This document shows positions 53,401-61,243 of a DNA stretch of 61,243 bases, one piece after another. The notes beneath the pieces are model-generated. The model had not been told where the DNA came from. It did no database searches and saw nothing but the letters and a program-made list of their open reading frames with translations. Position 1 is the first letter of the stretch; each line of letters opens with the position of its first letter. Origin of the DNA: Bacillota bacterium (GTDB taxonomy: Bacteria; Bacillota; Desulfitobacteriia; Desulfitobacteriales; JAJXUE01); contig JAJXUE010000015.1 of assembly GCA_021783135.1 (NCBI GenBank), positions 1 through 61,243 of the forward strand, in the 5' to 3' direction. The position numbers and the translations under genes were made by a program.

Positions 53401-55890
53401 ATGGGACAACCCCAAAAGATATGGCAAATAGCCGAAGTGGATACGCAACTAGCCCACGAGTTCACAACTAGCTTGGGTGTGTCGGAGACTGTCGCCAGGA
53501 TTTTATGTAACCGTGGGCTAAAAAGTGTGGCTGAAGTGCGTGAATTTCTGGCTTGTGAACTGCAAGGTGTACCGGACCCATTTTTGCTTAAAGGCATGGA
53601 CAGGGCGGTTAAACGTATTTTGCAGGGAATTGAAGCAGGCGAAAAAATCATGGTATATGGTGACTACGATGTAGATGGTGTGACGAGCACAGCACTATTG
53701 CTGGACACACTGGAAATCTTGGGTGCAGATGCCGATTTTTACATACCGGACAGACATGACGAAGGGTATGGCCTCAATCAAGAGGCCATCAGTAAAATTT
53801 TTGCGGCAGGTTATACGTTGGTGATTTCCGTCGATTGCGGCATCAGCGCCGTAGCTGAGGCCGAGTTTGCGGCCAAAATCGGCTTGGAATTAATTATTAC
53901 AGATCACCACGAGCCGCCTGAAAATCTACCCGTGGCATTTGCCGTCATAAACCCGAAACAAGCTAAATGTCCTTATCCTTTTAAGGACTTGGCCGGTGTC
54001 GGAGTAGCCTTTAAATTAGCCCAAGCTCTGTTTCATGTAGGTTTAGGGTCGATGCAAGCAGCAATGGAGCTTTTAGACTTATTCACCTTAGGGACGATAG
54101 CGGATATGGTTCCGTTGCAGGGGGAAAATCGCACTCTTGTTAAGCACGGACTGATCAGCCTGGGGCAAACGGATCGTATTGGCATTAGAGCACTGCTCGA
54201 AGTTGCCGGTCTGCAGGATAAGGAAATTGGTGCAGGTCAAGTTGGGTTTGGCCTAGCCCCACGTATCAATGCAACGGGGCGCATTGGAGACGCTTCACTG
54301 GCCGTCCAATTAATGCGTACGGATGATGAACTTCGGGCGCGTGACATGGCTGCCTATCTTGATTCTGAAAATCAAGCTCGCCAGGAAATTGAAGCAAATA
54401 TTTTAGCAGAAGCACTGCAAATGCTGCAAGAGTTCGATTCAGACGCGGATAGAGTTATTGTACTGGCAAGTGCTAATTGGCATGCCGGTGTAATCGGTAT
54501 TGTTGCTTCTCGCCTGGTGGAAAAATTCTATCGTCCAGTTCTACTCATAGCCATCGAGGGGAGTGACGGTAAAGGTTCAGCCCGGAGTGTGCCAGGGTTT
54601 AACTTACATGCCGCACTAACAACATGCAGTGATTTGTTGCTTAAATTTGGCGGGCACAAGCAGGCTGCCGGTCTTTCTCTGGCCATAGATAACATCGCGC
54701 CGCTGCGCAAACGCCTCAATGAGTTGGCTTGCTTAGAAGATGCGCAAATTTTCATTCCCAAGCTTAAAATAGATGCCAGAATCTCTCTGGCAGAAGTAAC
54801 CAAAGACCTGGTCGACGAAATTCAGGCTTTAGGACCTTTTGGCATTGGCAATGCAGGCCCGGTGTTGATGGCGGACAAATTGGATTTGCTTGATGCGCGT
54901 ACGGTAGGGCGAGACAAAACACATTTGAAGGTCAGGCTACAAGACGGGAATAGGCGTATGGACGGCATTGGCTTCAACCTGGCTGCCTACCTAGAGAGCA
55001 TGGATATGGCGCGTCAGGTTGAGGTAGCCTTCGTTCCGGATCTAAATGACTATAATGGTAAAGTCAGCGTACAACTCCAGCTAAAAGATTTGCGCAATTT
55101 TAATTTGGCGTCAAATAGCAGTAAATTCTACCATTTCGGTAGTGATCAAAGTGAGTTAATGCTCCAAGAACAGCTGAATCATGGTAAATCGGTCGACGCA
55201 TCAGCTACGCGGGATATATGGCTGCCAATCAAAGCAGCTATGCATCGAGCAGAAGTTACCGGCCGGCCGGCGGTTTTGGTTTACCCGGTACCCTCTTTGG
55301 TACACTGGATTGCGGTGAATTGCCGCGAAGCCCTTGGTGATTCGGATTTGCCGCTGACAACAATTTTGGAGCGAGGTGACTGTGAGCGCATTACGGTGTC
55401 TAAGGGGATAAATTGCGTAACCTCGGAATTCCTGCCCCAAGTTTTGGTAAAACTAAAAGAACAGCAGACCGTGCCAGCATTGTTGGCAGTGGACAGCTTA
55501 GAAGTTACAGCCTTAACTATTTCGGAAGAAAGTCATTTTCCTATTTTGCGGACACAGACAGCAGCGAAAATCCTTGATGCCCAGGCTCCGGCGCGCGATA
55601 GGTTAGCTCGGTTATACACGGTCTTGCGCAGTTTGGCCGATGCAACTGGCAGCTTAGGTAGTTCACCCCAAGGTGGACTAGCGGAGTGCTTAGGTGAGAC
55701 TTTGGCGTTTGTGCAAACCGGATTGGATATTTTTGAAGAATTAAATATCATTAAAAGGGAAAATAGCGAAACAAGGCGAACTATTCATTTTCAGGCCCCG
55801 ATAGGAAAGTTGGATTTAACTAGCTCGCGGCGCTTTGCTGCCGGCTTGATTATGGCAGAAGAAATGGCTCAACTAAAACAGATAGGATAA
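53401..55890 (+). CDS. recJ: Single-stranded-DNA exonuclease RecJ
   Basis: This 829-aa 5'-3' exonuclease has DHH motifs MVYGDYDVDGVTSTALLLD, ISVDCGISA and IITDHHEPPENL, and the DHHA1 segment FGGHKQAAGLSL. An OB-fold follows, then about 250 more residues (from about 575) that are common in Bacillota RecJ and absent from the short E. coli form. GAAGGTG precedes ATG 53401. It acts in recombination and mismatch repair. Confidence 0.95.
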   Translation: MGQPQKIWQIAEVDTQLAHEFTTSLGVSETVARILCNRGLKSVAEVREFLACELQGVPDPFLLKGMDRAVKRILQGIEAGEKIMVYGDYDVDGVTSTALLLDTLEILGADADFYIPDRHDEGYGLNQEAISKIFAAGYTLVISVDCGISAVAEAEFAAKIGLELIITDHHEPPENLPVAFAVINPKQAKCPYPFKDLAGVGVAFKLAQALFHVGLGSMQAAMELLDLFTLGTIADMVPLQGENRTLVKHGLISLGQTDRIGIRALLEVAGLQDKEIGAGQVGFGLAPRINATGRIGDASLAVQLMRTDDELRARDMAAYLDSENQARQEIEANILAEALQMLQEFDSDADRVIVLASANWHAGVIGIVASRLVEKFYRPVLLIAIEGSDGKGSARSVPGFNLHAALTTCSDLLLKFGGHKQAAGLSLAIDNIAPLRKRLNELACLEDAQIFIPKLKIDARISLAEVTKDLVDEIQALGPFGIGNAGPVLMADKLDLLDARTVGRDKTHLKVRLQDGNRRMDGIGFNLAAYLESMDMARQVEVAFVPDLNDYNGKVSVQLQLKDLRNFNLASNSSKFYHFGSDQSELMLQEQLNHGKSVDASATRDIWLPIKAAMHRAEVTGRPAVLVYPVPSLVHWIAVNCREALGDSDLPLTTILERGDCERITVSKGINCVTSEFLPQVLVKLKEQQTVPALLAVDSLEVTALTISEESHFPILRTQTAAKILDAQAPARDRLARLYTVLRSLADATGSLGSSPQGGLAECLGETLAFVQTGLDIFEELNIIKRENSETRRTIHFQAPIGKLDLTSSRRFAAGLIMAEEMAQLKQIG

Positions 55891-55922
55891 CAATACTAGT
55901 GAATGGAACGGGAGTGGAGCAG

Positions 55923-56435
55923 GTGGACCTAAAACAATACATTGAGGTGATCCCCGATTTTCCTACGGCGGGGGTTAGCTTTAAGGATGTCACCAGCCTG
56001 TTGCAAAATGGCAAGGCACTGCGGTTTGCGGTGGAGCAAATTGCCGCTTGGGCCGAGAAAATGGGCGCAGAGGCTATTGTAGGGCCTGAGGCACGTGGAT
56101 TTTTGTTCGGTACCCCGGTCGCCTATGAATTGGGAATTGGTTTTGTGCCTGTGCGTAAACCGGGGAAATTGCCCCGGGCAACCCTGGAAGTAAAATATAA
56201 CTTAGAATACGGTATGGATTGTTTGCAAATCCATCGTGACAGCTTGAGGGCAGGGCAAAAGGTAGTGATTGTGGATGATTTGCTGGCCACAGGTGGAACT
56301 ATAGGTACCACAATCAAATTGGTAGAAGAGTTAGGTGCTGAGGTCGTTGGGTTAGCATTTTTAATTGAGTTAGTCTACCTGGATGGACGTAATAAACTAG
56401 ATGACTATAATATTTTTTCTTTGATTGAATACTAG
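55923..56435 (+). CDS. apt: Adenine phosphoribosyltransferase
   Basis: This 170-aa enzyme makes AMP from adenine and PRPP. It has IPDFPTAGVSFKDVTSLL, GPEARGFLFGTPVAYELG, VPVRKPGKLP and the PRPP loop VVIVDDLLATGGTIG. GTG 55923 gives the usual family length with GGAG upstream; the GTG at 55899 is less likely. It lies next to recJ and rel, a conserved order in Bacillota. Confidence 0.96.
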   Translation: MDLKQYIEVIPDFPTAGVSFKDVTSLLQNGKALRFAVEQIAAWAEKMGAEAIVGPEARGFLFGTPVAYELGIGFVPVRKPGKLPRATLEVKYNLEYGMDCLQIHRDSLRAGQKVVIVDDLLATGGTIGTTIKLVEELGAEVVGLAFLIELVYLDGRNKLDDYNIFSLIEY

Positions 56436-56442
56436 TTATGCG

Positions 56443-56470
56443 TTAACCCCTTGCATAGGCAAGGGGTTAA
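56443..56470 (+). terminator. Perfect hairpin between apt and rel
   Basis: TTAACCCCTTGC (56443-56454) and GCAAGGGGTTAA (56459-56470) form a 12-bp perfect stem with a 4-base ATAG loop. There is no T-run, so it may be a processing or attenuation site. Confidence 0.65.
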
Positions 56471-56509
56471 GTGTCGCAGGGACATTGAGTTTAAAGAGGG
56501 TGTAGGGGT

Positions 56510-58684
56510 ATGACCATAGACGATTTAATTATAAAGTTGAAGGAGGTCAACTCCGCCGGTGACGCCAAACTGGTGCGGAATGCTTACGATTTTGCGGAGC
56601 ATGCGCATAAAGGGCAAATGCGTAATTCAGGTGAAGAGTATATCAATCACCCCCTGGAAGTGGCCTATATTCTTGCCAGCCTGGAACTGGATAATATAAC
56701 TGTAGCAGCCGGACTGTTGCACGATGTGGTAGAAGATACCCTGGTTACCTTGCCGGAGTTGGAGAGGATTTTTGGTTTCGAAGTTGCCCAGCTTGTGGAC
56801 GGTGTAACTAAACTAAGTCGGATTGAATATAAGTCCAAAGAAGAACAGCAAGCCGAAAACCTGCGTAAGATGTTTTTGGCTATGGCTAAGGATATTCGCG
56901 TTATTTTAATTAAATTAGCAGACCGGTTGCACAACATGCGCACGCTTAAATATCAGAGCAGAGAGAAGCAATTGGAATGTGCGCGGGAAACTTTGGAGAT
57001 CTTCGCGCCGCTGGCTAATCGCCTGGGTATTCAAAATATTAAAGGTGAATTGGAAGATTTAGCTTTTCGGTATACAGAACCGGAAAGCTACTATGCGCTG
57101 GTCGAAGGAATCGCCCAAAAACGTCAAGCGCGCGAAGTGAACATGAATGTGGTGATGGAGCAAATCGCCGAAAAATTGGCGGCAGTCAATATCGCCTGTG
57201 ATATCTCTGGACGACCCAAACATTTCTATAGTATTTATCATAAAATGGTGACGCAGAACAAGGAACTGGCAGAAATTTACGACTTGACCGCAATTCGCGT
57301 CATAGTCGATTCAGTCAAAGATTGTTATGGCGCGCTTGGAGTAATTCACACTATTTTTAAACCGTTGCCTGGGCGCTTTAAGGATTATATAGCTATGCCC
57401 AAACCCAATATGTATCAGTCCCTGCACACTACTTTGGTGGGGCCGCAAGGTCAACCGTTTGAAGTGCAGATCCGCACGTGGGAAATGCACCGCACCGCCG
57501 AGTACGGCATCGCGGCGCACTGGAAGTACAAGGAAAACGCTAAAACAGGCACTGGGGACTTCGAACAGAAATTATCGTGGCTACGGCAATTGTTGGAATG
57601 GCAAAATGATTTGCGTGATGCCCGCGAATTTATGGAATCCTTAAAAATTGACCTGTTTGCGGACACTGTTTTCGTGTTCACCCCTAAAGGTGATGTGGTT
57701 GAGTTGCCGGCCGGCTCTTGCCCGTTAGACTTTGCCTACCATGTACATACAGATGTTGGACATCATTGTGTCGGAGCAAAAATTAACGGTCGGATTGTGC
57801 CCTTAGATACCAAGCTGGACAATGGCGATATTGTCGAGGTGCTTACCCGGAAGGACAACAACGGGCCAAGTCGTGACTGGTTATCTTTTGTTAAAACGTC
57901 AGCAGCTAAAAACAGAATTCGTCAATGGTTTAAAAAGGAAAAACGTGATGAAAACGTTATCAGGGGTAAAGAACTCCTCGATAAGGAATTGCGGAAATTA
58001 TCCCTGGAACCGGCGGAAGTGCTTAAGACCGATAAAGTACTGGAAATTGCAAAATCGTTTAATTTGCTGTCGATTGATGATTTAAACGCCGCTTTGGGCG
58101 ACGGTGCCTTAACGGTCAGCAAAATACTGCAAAAACTAAAAGATGAAATTTTGCGGGAACAAAAGCGCCTGGGCTTGACCCCAGAAGAGGCTAAGCCTGA
58201 GGTTAAACCGTATTCGCAATATGGTAAACCTTCGCAAGGTGTGCGGGTCAAGGGAGTAGACAATATTTTGATTCGCTTCTCGCACTGTTGTAACCCGTTG
58301 CCAGGCGATGCAATTATTGGGTATATTACTAAGGGACGAGGAGTATCCGTGCACCGTGCGGATTGTGTTAATGTCAGTCATGAAGTTGAGGGTAGGTTGG
58401 TTGATGTTGCTTGGGATGAACAGGTTCAAGCGGTGTATCAAGTTGAACTGGAAATTCAGGCCATCGATCGCCCACGCTTGACTATGGACGTTATGAATGC
58501 GGTAGCAGATACTAAGACTATCATTAATGCCATTAATGCTCGGGCAACGAAAAATGGTATGGCCTTGATTACCATGAAAATAGAAATTCGGAATTTGGAA
58601 CATATGGAGTTTATAAGCCAAAAAATCAGGCGGGTAAAAGATATTGTAGATATTAGGCGGGTAACTCCCGGCGTGGCCAAGTGA
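56510..58684 (+). CDS. rel: Bifunctional (p)ppGpp synthetase/hydrolase Rel
   Basis: This 724-aa protein carries the hydrolase HD motif AAGLLHDVVEDT. The synthetase domain has GRFKDYIAMPKPN, whose RFKD is the RXKD type of bifunctional enzymes, not the EXDD of RelA. TGS (about 390-450), helical and C-terminal ACT (RPRLTMDVMNAVAD) domains follow. It makes and degrades the stringent alarmone. The ATG has a modest GGGG upstream. Confidence 0.96.
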   Translation: MTIDDLIIKLKEVNSAGDAKLVRNAYDFAEHAHKGQMRNSGEEYINHPLEVAYILASLELDNITVAAGLLHDVVEDTLVTLPELERIFGFEVAQLVDGVTKLSRIEYKSKEEQQAENLRKMFLAMAKDIRVILIKLADRLHNMRTLKYQSREKQLECARETLEIFAPLANRLGIQNIKGELEDLAFRYTEPESYYALVEGIAQKRQAREVNMNVVMEQIAEKLAAVNIACDISGRPKHFYSIYHKMVTQNKELAEIYDLTAIRVIVDSVKDCYGALGVIHTIFKPLPGRFKDYIAMPKPNMYQSLHTTLVGPQGQPFEVQIRTWEMHRTAEYGIAAHWKYKENAKTGTGDFEQKLSWLRQLLEWQNDLRDAREFMESLKIDLFADTVFVFTPKGDVVELPAGSCPLDFAYHVHTDVGHHCVGAKINGRIVPLDTKLDNGDIVEVLTRKDNNGPSRDWLSFVKTSAAKNRIRQWFKKEKRDENVIRGKELLDKELRKLSLEPAEVLKTDKVLEIAKSFNLLSIDDLNAALGDGALTVSKILQKLKDEILREQKRLGLTPEEAKPEVKPYSQYGKPSQGVRVKGVDNILIRFSHCCNPLPGDAIIGYITKGRGVSVHRADCVNVSHEVEGRLVDVAWDEQVQAVYQVELEIQAIDRPRLTMDVMNAVADTKTIINAINARATKNGMALITMKIEIRNLEHMEFISQKIRRVKDIVDIRRVTPGVAK

Positions 58685-58700
58685 ATAGGGAGGAGCAGGT

Positions 58701-59150
58701 GTGCGAGCAGTTATACAACGGGTGCAAAAGGGCAGGGTTGCGGTTGCCGGCCACGTTACCGGCGAGATAGCGACCGGTTTGGTAATCCTATTGGGTGTGG
58801 GCAATCAAGATCAGGCTGCTGATGCTAAATATTTGGCGGATAAGATTTGGCATTTACGGATTTTCGCAGACAATGCAGGTAAAATTAACAATTGTGTCCA
58901 GCAGGTAGACGGCGAAATTCTGGTGGTATCGCAATTTACCCTCATGTGGGATTGCCGCAAAGGTCGGCGCCCGAGTTTTGACCAGGCTGCTGCGCCGGAA
59001 TACGCCAAGCAACTCTACGAGTACTTTATCGCGTGCTTGCGTGAACTGGGAGCTCGGGTGGCGACGGGTGAGTTTCAGGCCCATATGTTGGTGGAAATTG
59101 CTAACGATGGACCTGTGACGGTATTGCTCGACAGTAAAAAAGAATTCTAG
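58701..59150 (+). CDS. dtd: D-aminoacyl-tRNA deacylase
   Basis: This 149-aa enzyme removes D-amino acids from tRNA. It has MRAVIQRVQKGRVAVAG, the catalytic SQFTLMWDCRKGRRPSF, and the Gly-cisPro motif NDGPVTVLLDS. GGGAGGAGCAG precedes the GTG. It is 16 bases after rel, a conserved pair. Confidence 0.96.
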   Translation: MRAVIQRVQKGRVAVAGHVTGEIATGLVILLGVGNQDQAADAKYLADKIWHLRIFADNAGKINNCVQQVDGEILVVSQFTLMWDCRKGRRPSFDQAAAPEYAKQLYEYFIACLRELGARVATGEFQAHMLVEIANDGPVTVLLDSKKEF

Positions 59151-59161
59151 GAGGATCATTC

Positions 59162-59809
59162 ATGCTGGTTAAAGCTATGATGGTGGGCGAAATACAAGCA
59201 AATTGCTATATCGTCGCGTGTGATGCCAAGGATGCAAGTGAGGCAACTGAGCTTAAAGAGGGCTTGATAATTGACCCGGGTGATGACGCCGACGTGATCC
59301 TGGAGATGGTACGCAAGCTTGGGGTAAAGGTAAAATACATCATACTTACGCATGGACATCTGGACCATATCGCGGCAGTGGAAAAAGTACGTCAAGCCAC
59401 CGCAGCCAAAGTCTTAGTGCATCGCTTGGATGCTGATTGCTTGATTGACCCCAGCAAGAACCTTTCCGCTCTGTTTGGTCAGCCTGTTTATGGTGCAGCG
59501 GCTGATGAACGATTGGAAGATGGGCAAGAAATTATAGTAGGAACTCTAACCCTGCGTGTCCTCCACACCCCGGGACACACCCCGGGAGGGATTTGTTTGA
59601 GTTTTCCTCACGCGGTATTTACAGGTGATACCTTATTTGCCGGATCCATTGGTAGGACGGATTTCCCGGGTGGTTCGTTGCCAGAGTTAATTGACGGCAT
59701 CAAGACTAAGCTTTTGACCTTAGACCCCACCACTAAGGTCTATCCCGGGCATGGTCTCAGCACGACCATTGGCGCAGAGATCAAGGGCAATCCTTTTTTG
59801 CAGGGTTAA
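59162..59809 (+). CDS. MBL-fold hydrolase, glyoxalase II-like
   Basis: This 215-aa metallo-beta-lactamase-fold protein has LIIDPGDDADVI, the metal motif ILTHGHLDHIAAVE, HTPGHTPGGICL, VFTGDTLFAGSIGRTDFPGG and VYPGHG. It resembles YqgX/glyoxalase II-like thioester hydrolases. GGAGG precedes the ATG. It is 11 bases after dtd. Confidence 0.93.
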   Translation: MLVKAMMVGEIQANCYIVACDAKDASEATELKEGLIIDPGDDADVILEMVRKLGVKVKYIILTHGHLDHIAAVEKVRQATAAKVLVHRLDADCLIDPSKNLSALFGQPVYGAAADERLEDGQEIIVGTLTLRVLHTPGHTPGGICLSFPHAVFTGDTLFAGSIGRTDFPGGSLPELIDGIKTKLLTLDPTTKVYPGHGLSTTIGAEIKGNPFLQG

Positions 59810-59855
59810 TCTCTTTGTGATTGTTAGGTGATTGGGTTTATGATTGGGTTTAAGT

Positions 59856-61243
59856 ATGGCTAGTGAGGTTTACGGGCCGCCTGTATTGGTGGCTGCAGTC
59901 AAAGATTTAATGCGCATTGTTCCTGCTTCGTCGCAACTGCGGGTTGAATTTGGCCCTGTGCCGGCTACTGCCGGGGTTATCAGCTGTGTTGTCAACCAGG
60001 AGTTTACAGTTAATGTTAACACCACGAGCAATGAGCTCAGGCAAATTAAACATGCCGCGCGACGAGCCTTGGTTGGGGCACTTAACCTGGCATTGCCATG
60101 GTTAAGTTTGCCTTGGGGCACTTTGACCGGGATTCGACCGACCAAAATCGTGCACCGTTTATTGGATCAAGGACTTTCCCCTCAGGTTATAGTGCAGTGT
60201 TTGAGGGCTGAATATTTGATTCGGCCGGATAAAGCAGAATTAGTGCTTGAGGTGGCCCTACGTCAACGTAAATATCTCTTGACGCCGGAAGCGGCGCAAC
60301 GCTCGGTCAGCGTTTATGTAGGTATTCCGTTTTGTCCTACGCGTTGCCTGTACTGTTCGTTTCCCAGCTATATTGGCAACTTGCCGCGCTTGCAGACCTA
60401 TTTGAGCGTGGTTGAACAAGAGATTGCAGCGCTGGGTGGCGCTTTGCAGGAACGTGATATCCAGGTTCAAACTTTGTATGTTGGCGGTGGTACCCCGACT
60501 ATGCTGGACCCCGCTCAATTAAGTGAGCTGCTGGAAAGCTGCTGTCGGCACATTGTCACAGCAGCGACGCAGGAATTTACCGTGGAAGCAGGCCGACCGG
60601 ATACGATTAATGCAGCAAATTTGCAGCTTATGGCTGATTACGGGGTCACTAGGGTTAGTATCAACCCGCAATCGATGCGTGCGCATACTTTGCAGGCTAT
60701 GGGTCGTGACCATACCCCGGAACAAGTAAAAAAGAGTTTTGCGCTGGCCCGGAGTTTAGGCTTTACGCAGATTAACATGGACATAATTATGGGCTTGCCG
60801 GGTGAAGACCGGGAGGACGTTGCGTACACGTTGCAGGAGCTTTGCAGCTTGGACCCCGACAATTTGACCGTGCATGCCTTAGCCCTTAAACGAGCGGCTA
60901 CTTTGCGTCAAGAGGTTGAAGCACTCGCCTTGCCGTCGGCTCAGGTTGCGGAGGCTATGCAGGAACTTGTGCAGGGTGCGGCGCGGGATATGGGCATGGA
61001 ACCGTATTATCTTTATCGGCAAAAGCAAATTTTCGGCAACTTAGAAAATGTGGGCTATGCTAAACCGGGTAAGGAGTCAATCTATAATATTCAGATTATG
61101 GCGGAGAGACAGAGTATTCTTGCGGTTGGAGCCGGGGGTGCTTCCAAGCTGGTCAAACCTGGGGAGTGGAGCCTGTGCAACTTTCAGCATCCGAAACAAC
61201 CTGAGGCGTATTACGCGCGCTGGCGGCAAGATCTCACCCGGGT
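59856..61243 (+). CDS. hemZ: Coproporphyrinogen dehydrogenase HemZ, partial at 3' end
   Basis: The frame is open to the window's end; 462 codons are visible and the stop lies beyond. The protein has an N-terminal region with LPWGTLTGIRPTKIVH, the radical-SAM cysteines (VGIPFCPTRCLYCSFPSY), GGGTPTML and INMDIIMGLPGE. It resembles oxygen-independent HemZ of Bacillota. The start is uncertain: ATG 59856 has no good site. A tandem repeat of GATTGGGTTTA lies just upstream, and TTG 59844 is also in frame. Confidence 0.92.
   Translation, partial: MASEVYGPPVLVAAVKDLMRIVPASSQLRVEFGPVPATAGVISCVVNQEFTVNVNTTSNELRQIKHAARRALVGALNLALPWLSLPWGTLTGIRPTKIVHRLLDQGLSPQVIVQCLRAEYLIRPDKAELVLEVALRQRKYLLTPEAAQRSVSVYVGIPFCPTRCLYCSFPSYIGNLPRLQTYLSVVEQEIAALGGALQERDIQVQTLYVGGGTPTMLDPAQLSELLESCCRHIVTAATQEFTVEAGRPDTINAANLQLMADYGVTRVSINPQSMRAHTLQAMGRDHTPEQVKKSFALARSLGFTQINMDIIMGLPGEDREDVAYTLQELCSLDPDNLTVHALALKRAATLRQEVEALALPSAQVAEAMQELVQGAARDMGMEPYYLYRQKQIFGNLENVGYAKPGKESIYNIQIMAERQSILAVGAGGASKLVKPGEWSLCNFQHPKQPEAYYARWRQDLTR

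Noticed and set aside
58136-58804. 222-codon minus-strand reading frame opposite rel
   Set aside because: It is a shadow of the rel coding frame with no ribosome site and no family features.

Overview
The window is a chromosomal segment of a Gram-positive-lineage (Bacillota) anaerobe. Its translated proteins and gene order (yebC-ruvCAB-spoIID-queA-tgt-yajC, then secDF-recJ-apt-rel-dtd-hemZ) point to Negativicutes/Sporomusa-like or nearby clostridial bacteria. The hyp hydrogenase-maturation genes, c-di-GMP-I and NiCo riboswitches and oxygen-independent HemZ agree with this. The genus cannot be fixed from sequence alone.

Layout. (1) 1-126: the 3' end of a 5S rRNA and its terminator, so an rRNA operon lies just upstream. 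(2) 401-16612: a long co-directional Wzx/Wzy-type exopolysaccharide operon. It holds an initiating sugar-phosphate transferase, a Wzz/BY-kinase pair, UDP-ManNAc dehydrogenase, a heparinase II/III-like lyase, an AAC(3)-fold protein, two NodB-like deacetylase candidates, four glycosyltransferase systems (one split PssD/PssE type), flippase and polymerase. (3) 16620-20494: a c-di-GMP-controlled secreted polysaccharide-modifying set. A strong promoter and two tandem GEMM-I riboswitches precede a secreted polysaccharide lyase; a deacetylase, a second linker-bearing lyase paralogue and a hexapeptide acyltransferase follow. (4) 20666-22664: a chain of coupled small unknown genes and an M29-type aminopeptidase behind a 20-bp perfect palindrome.

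(5) 22765-30581: a three-layer nest of mobile DNA. An IS21-family element has its istB split inside the P-loop codons by a recombinase-in-trio (RIT) element with 87-bp perfect terminal inverted repeats. The RIT element in turn carries an IS110/IS1111-family insertion. (6) 30774-33225: an extracytosolic flavin-transfer module (FMN-binding protein, ApbE, RnfD/NqrB-like membrane protein). (7) 33338-34087 (minus): a monofunctional GT51 transglycosylase, preceded by a probable minus-strand small RNA or attenuated leader with a CU-rich segment and a terminator. (8) 34435-38982: hypF-hypC-hypD-hypE, overlapping genes with no hydrogenase subunits nearby.

(9) 39005-61243: mostly housekeeping genes. 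These include a DUF3842-like protein, cysK, yebC, ruvCAB, a SpoIID-like protein, queA, tgt and yajC. A MazF-like toxin with a small upstream ORF and an HD-domain protein that seems to lack a standard start codon come next. Then come secD, secF, a membrane protein, a NiCo-riboswitch-controlled CDF metal exporter, recJ, apt, rel, dtd, an MBL-fold hydrolase and the 5' part of hemZ, which runs off the window.

How it works together. Regions 2 and 3 form a pathway that builds a surface polysaccharide and then trims, deacetylates or acylates it outside the cell, with c-di-GMP gating the secreted enzymes. The housekeeping half is a typical vertically inherited backbone. Transferred DNA is confined to the IS21/RIT/IS110 nest, and possibly the toxin-antitoxin pair between yajC and secD.
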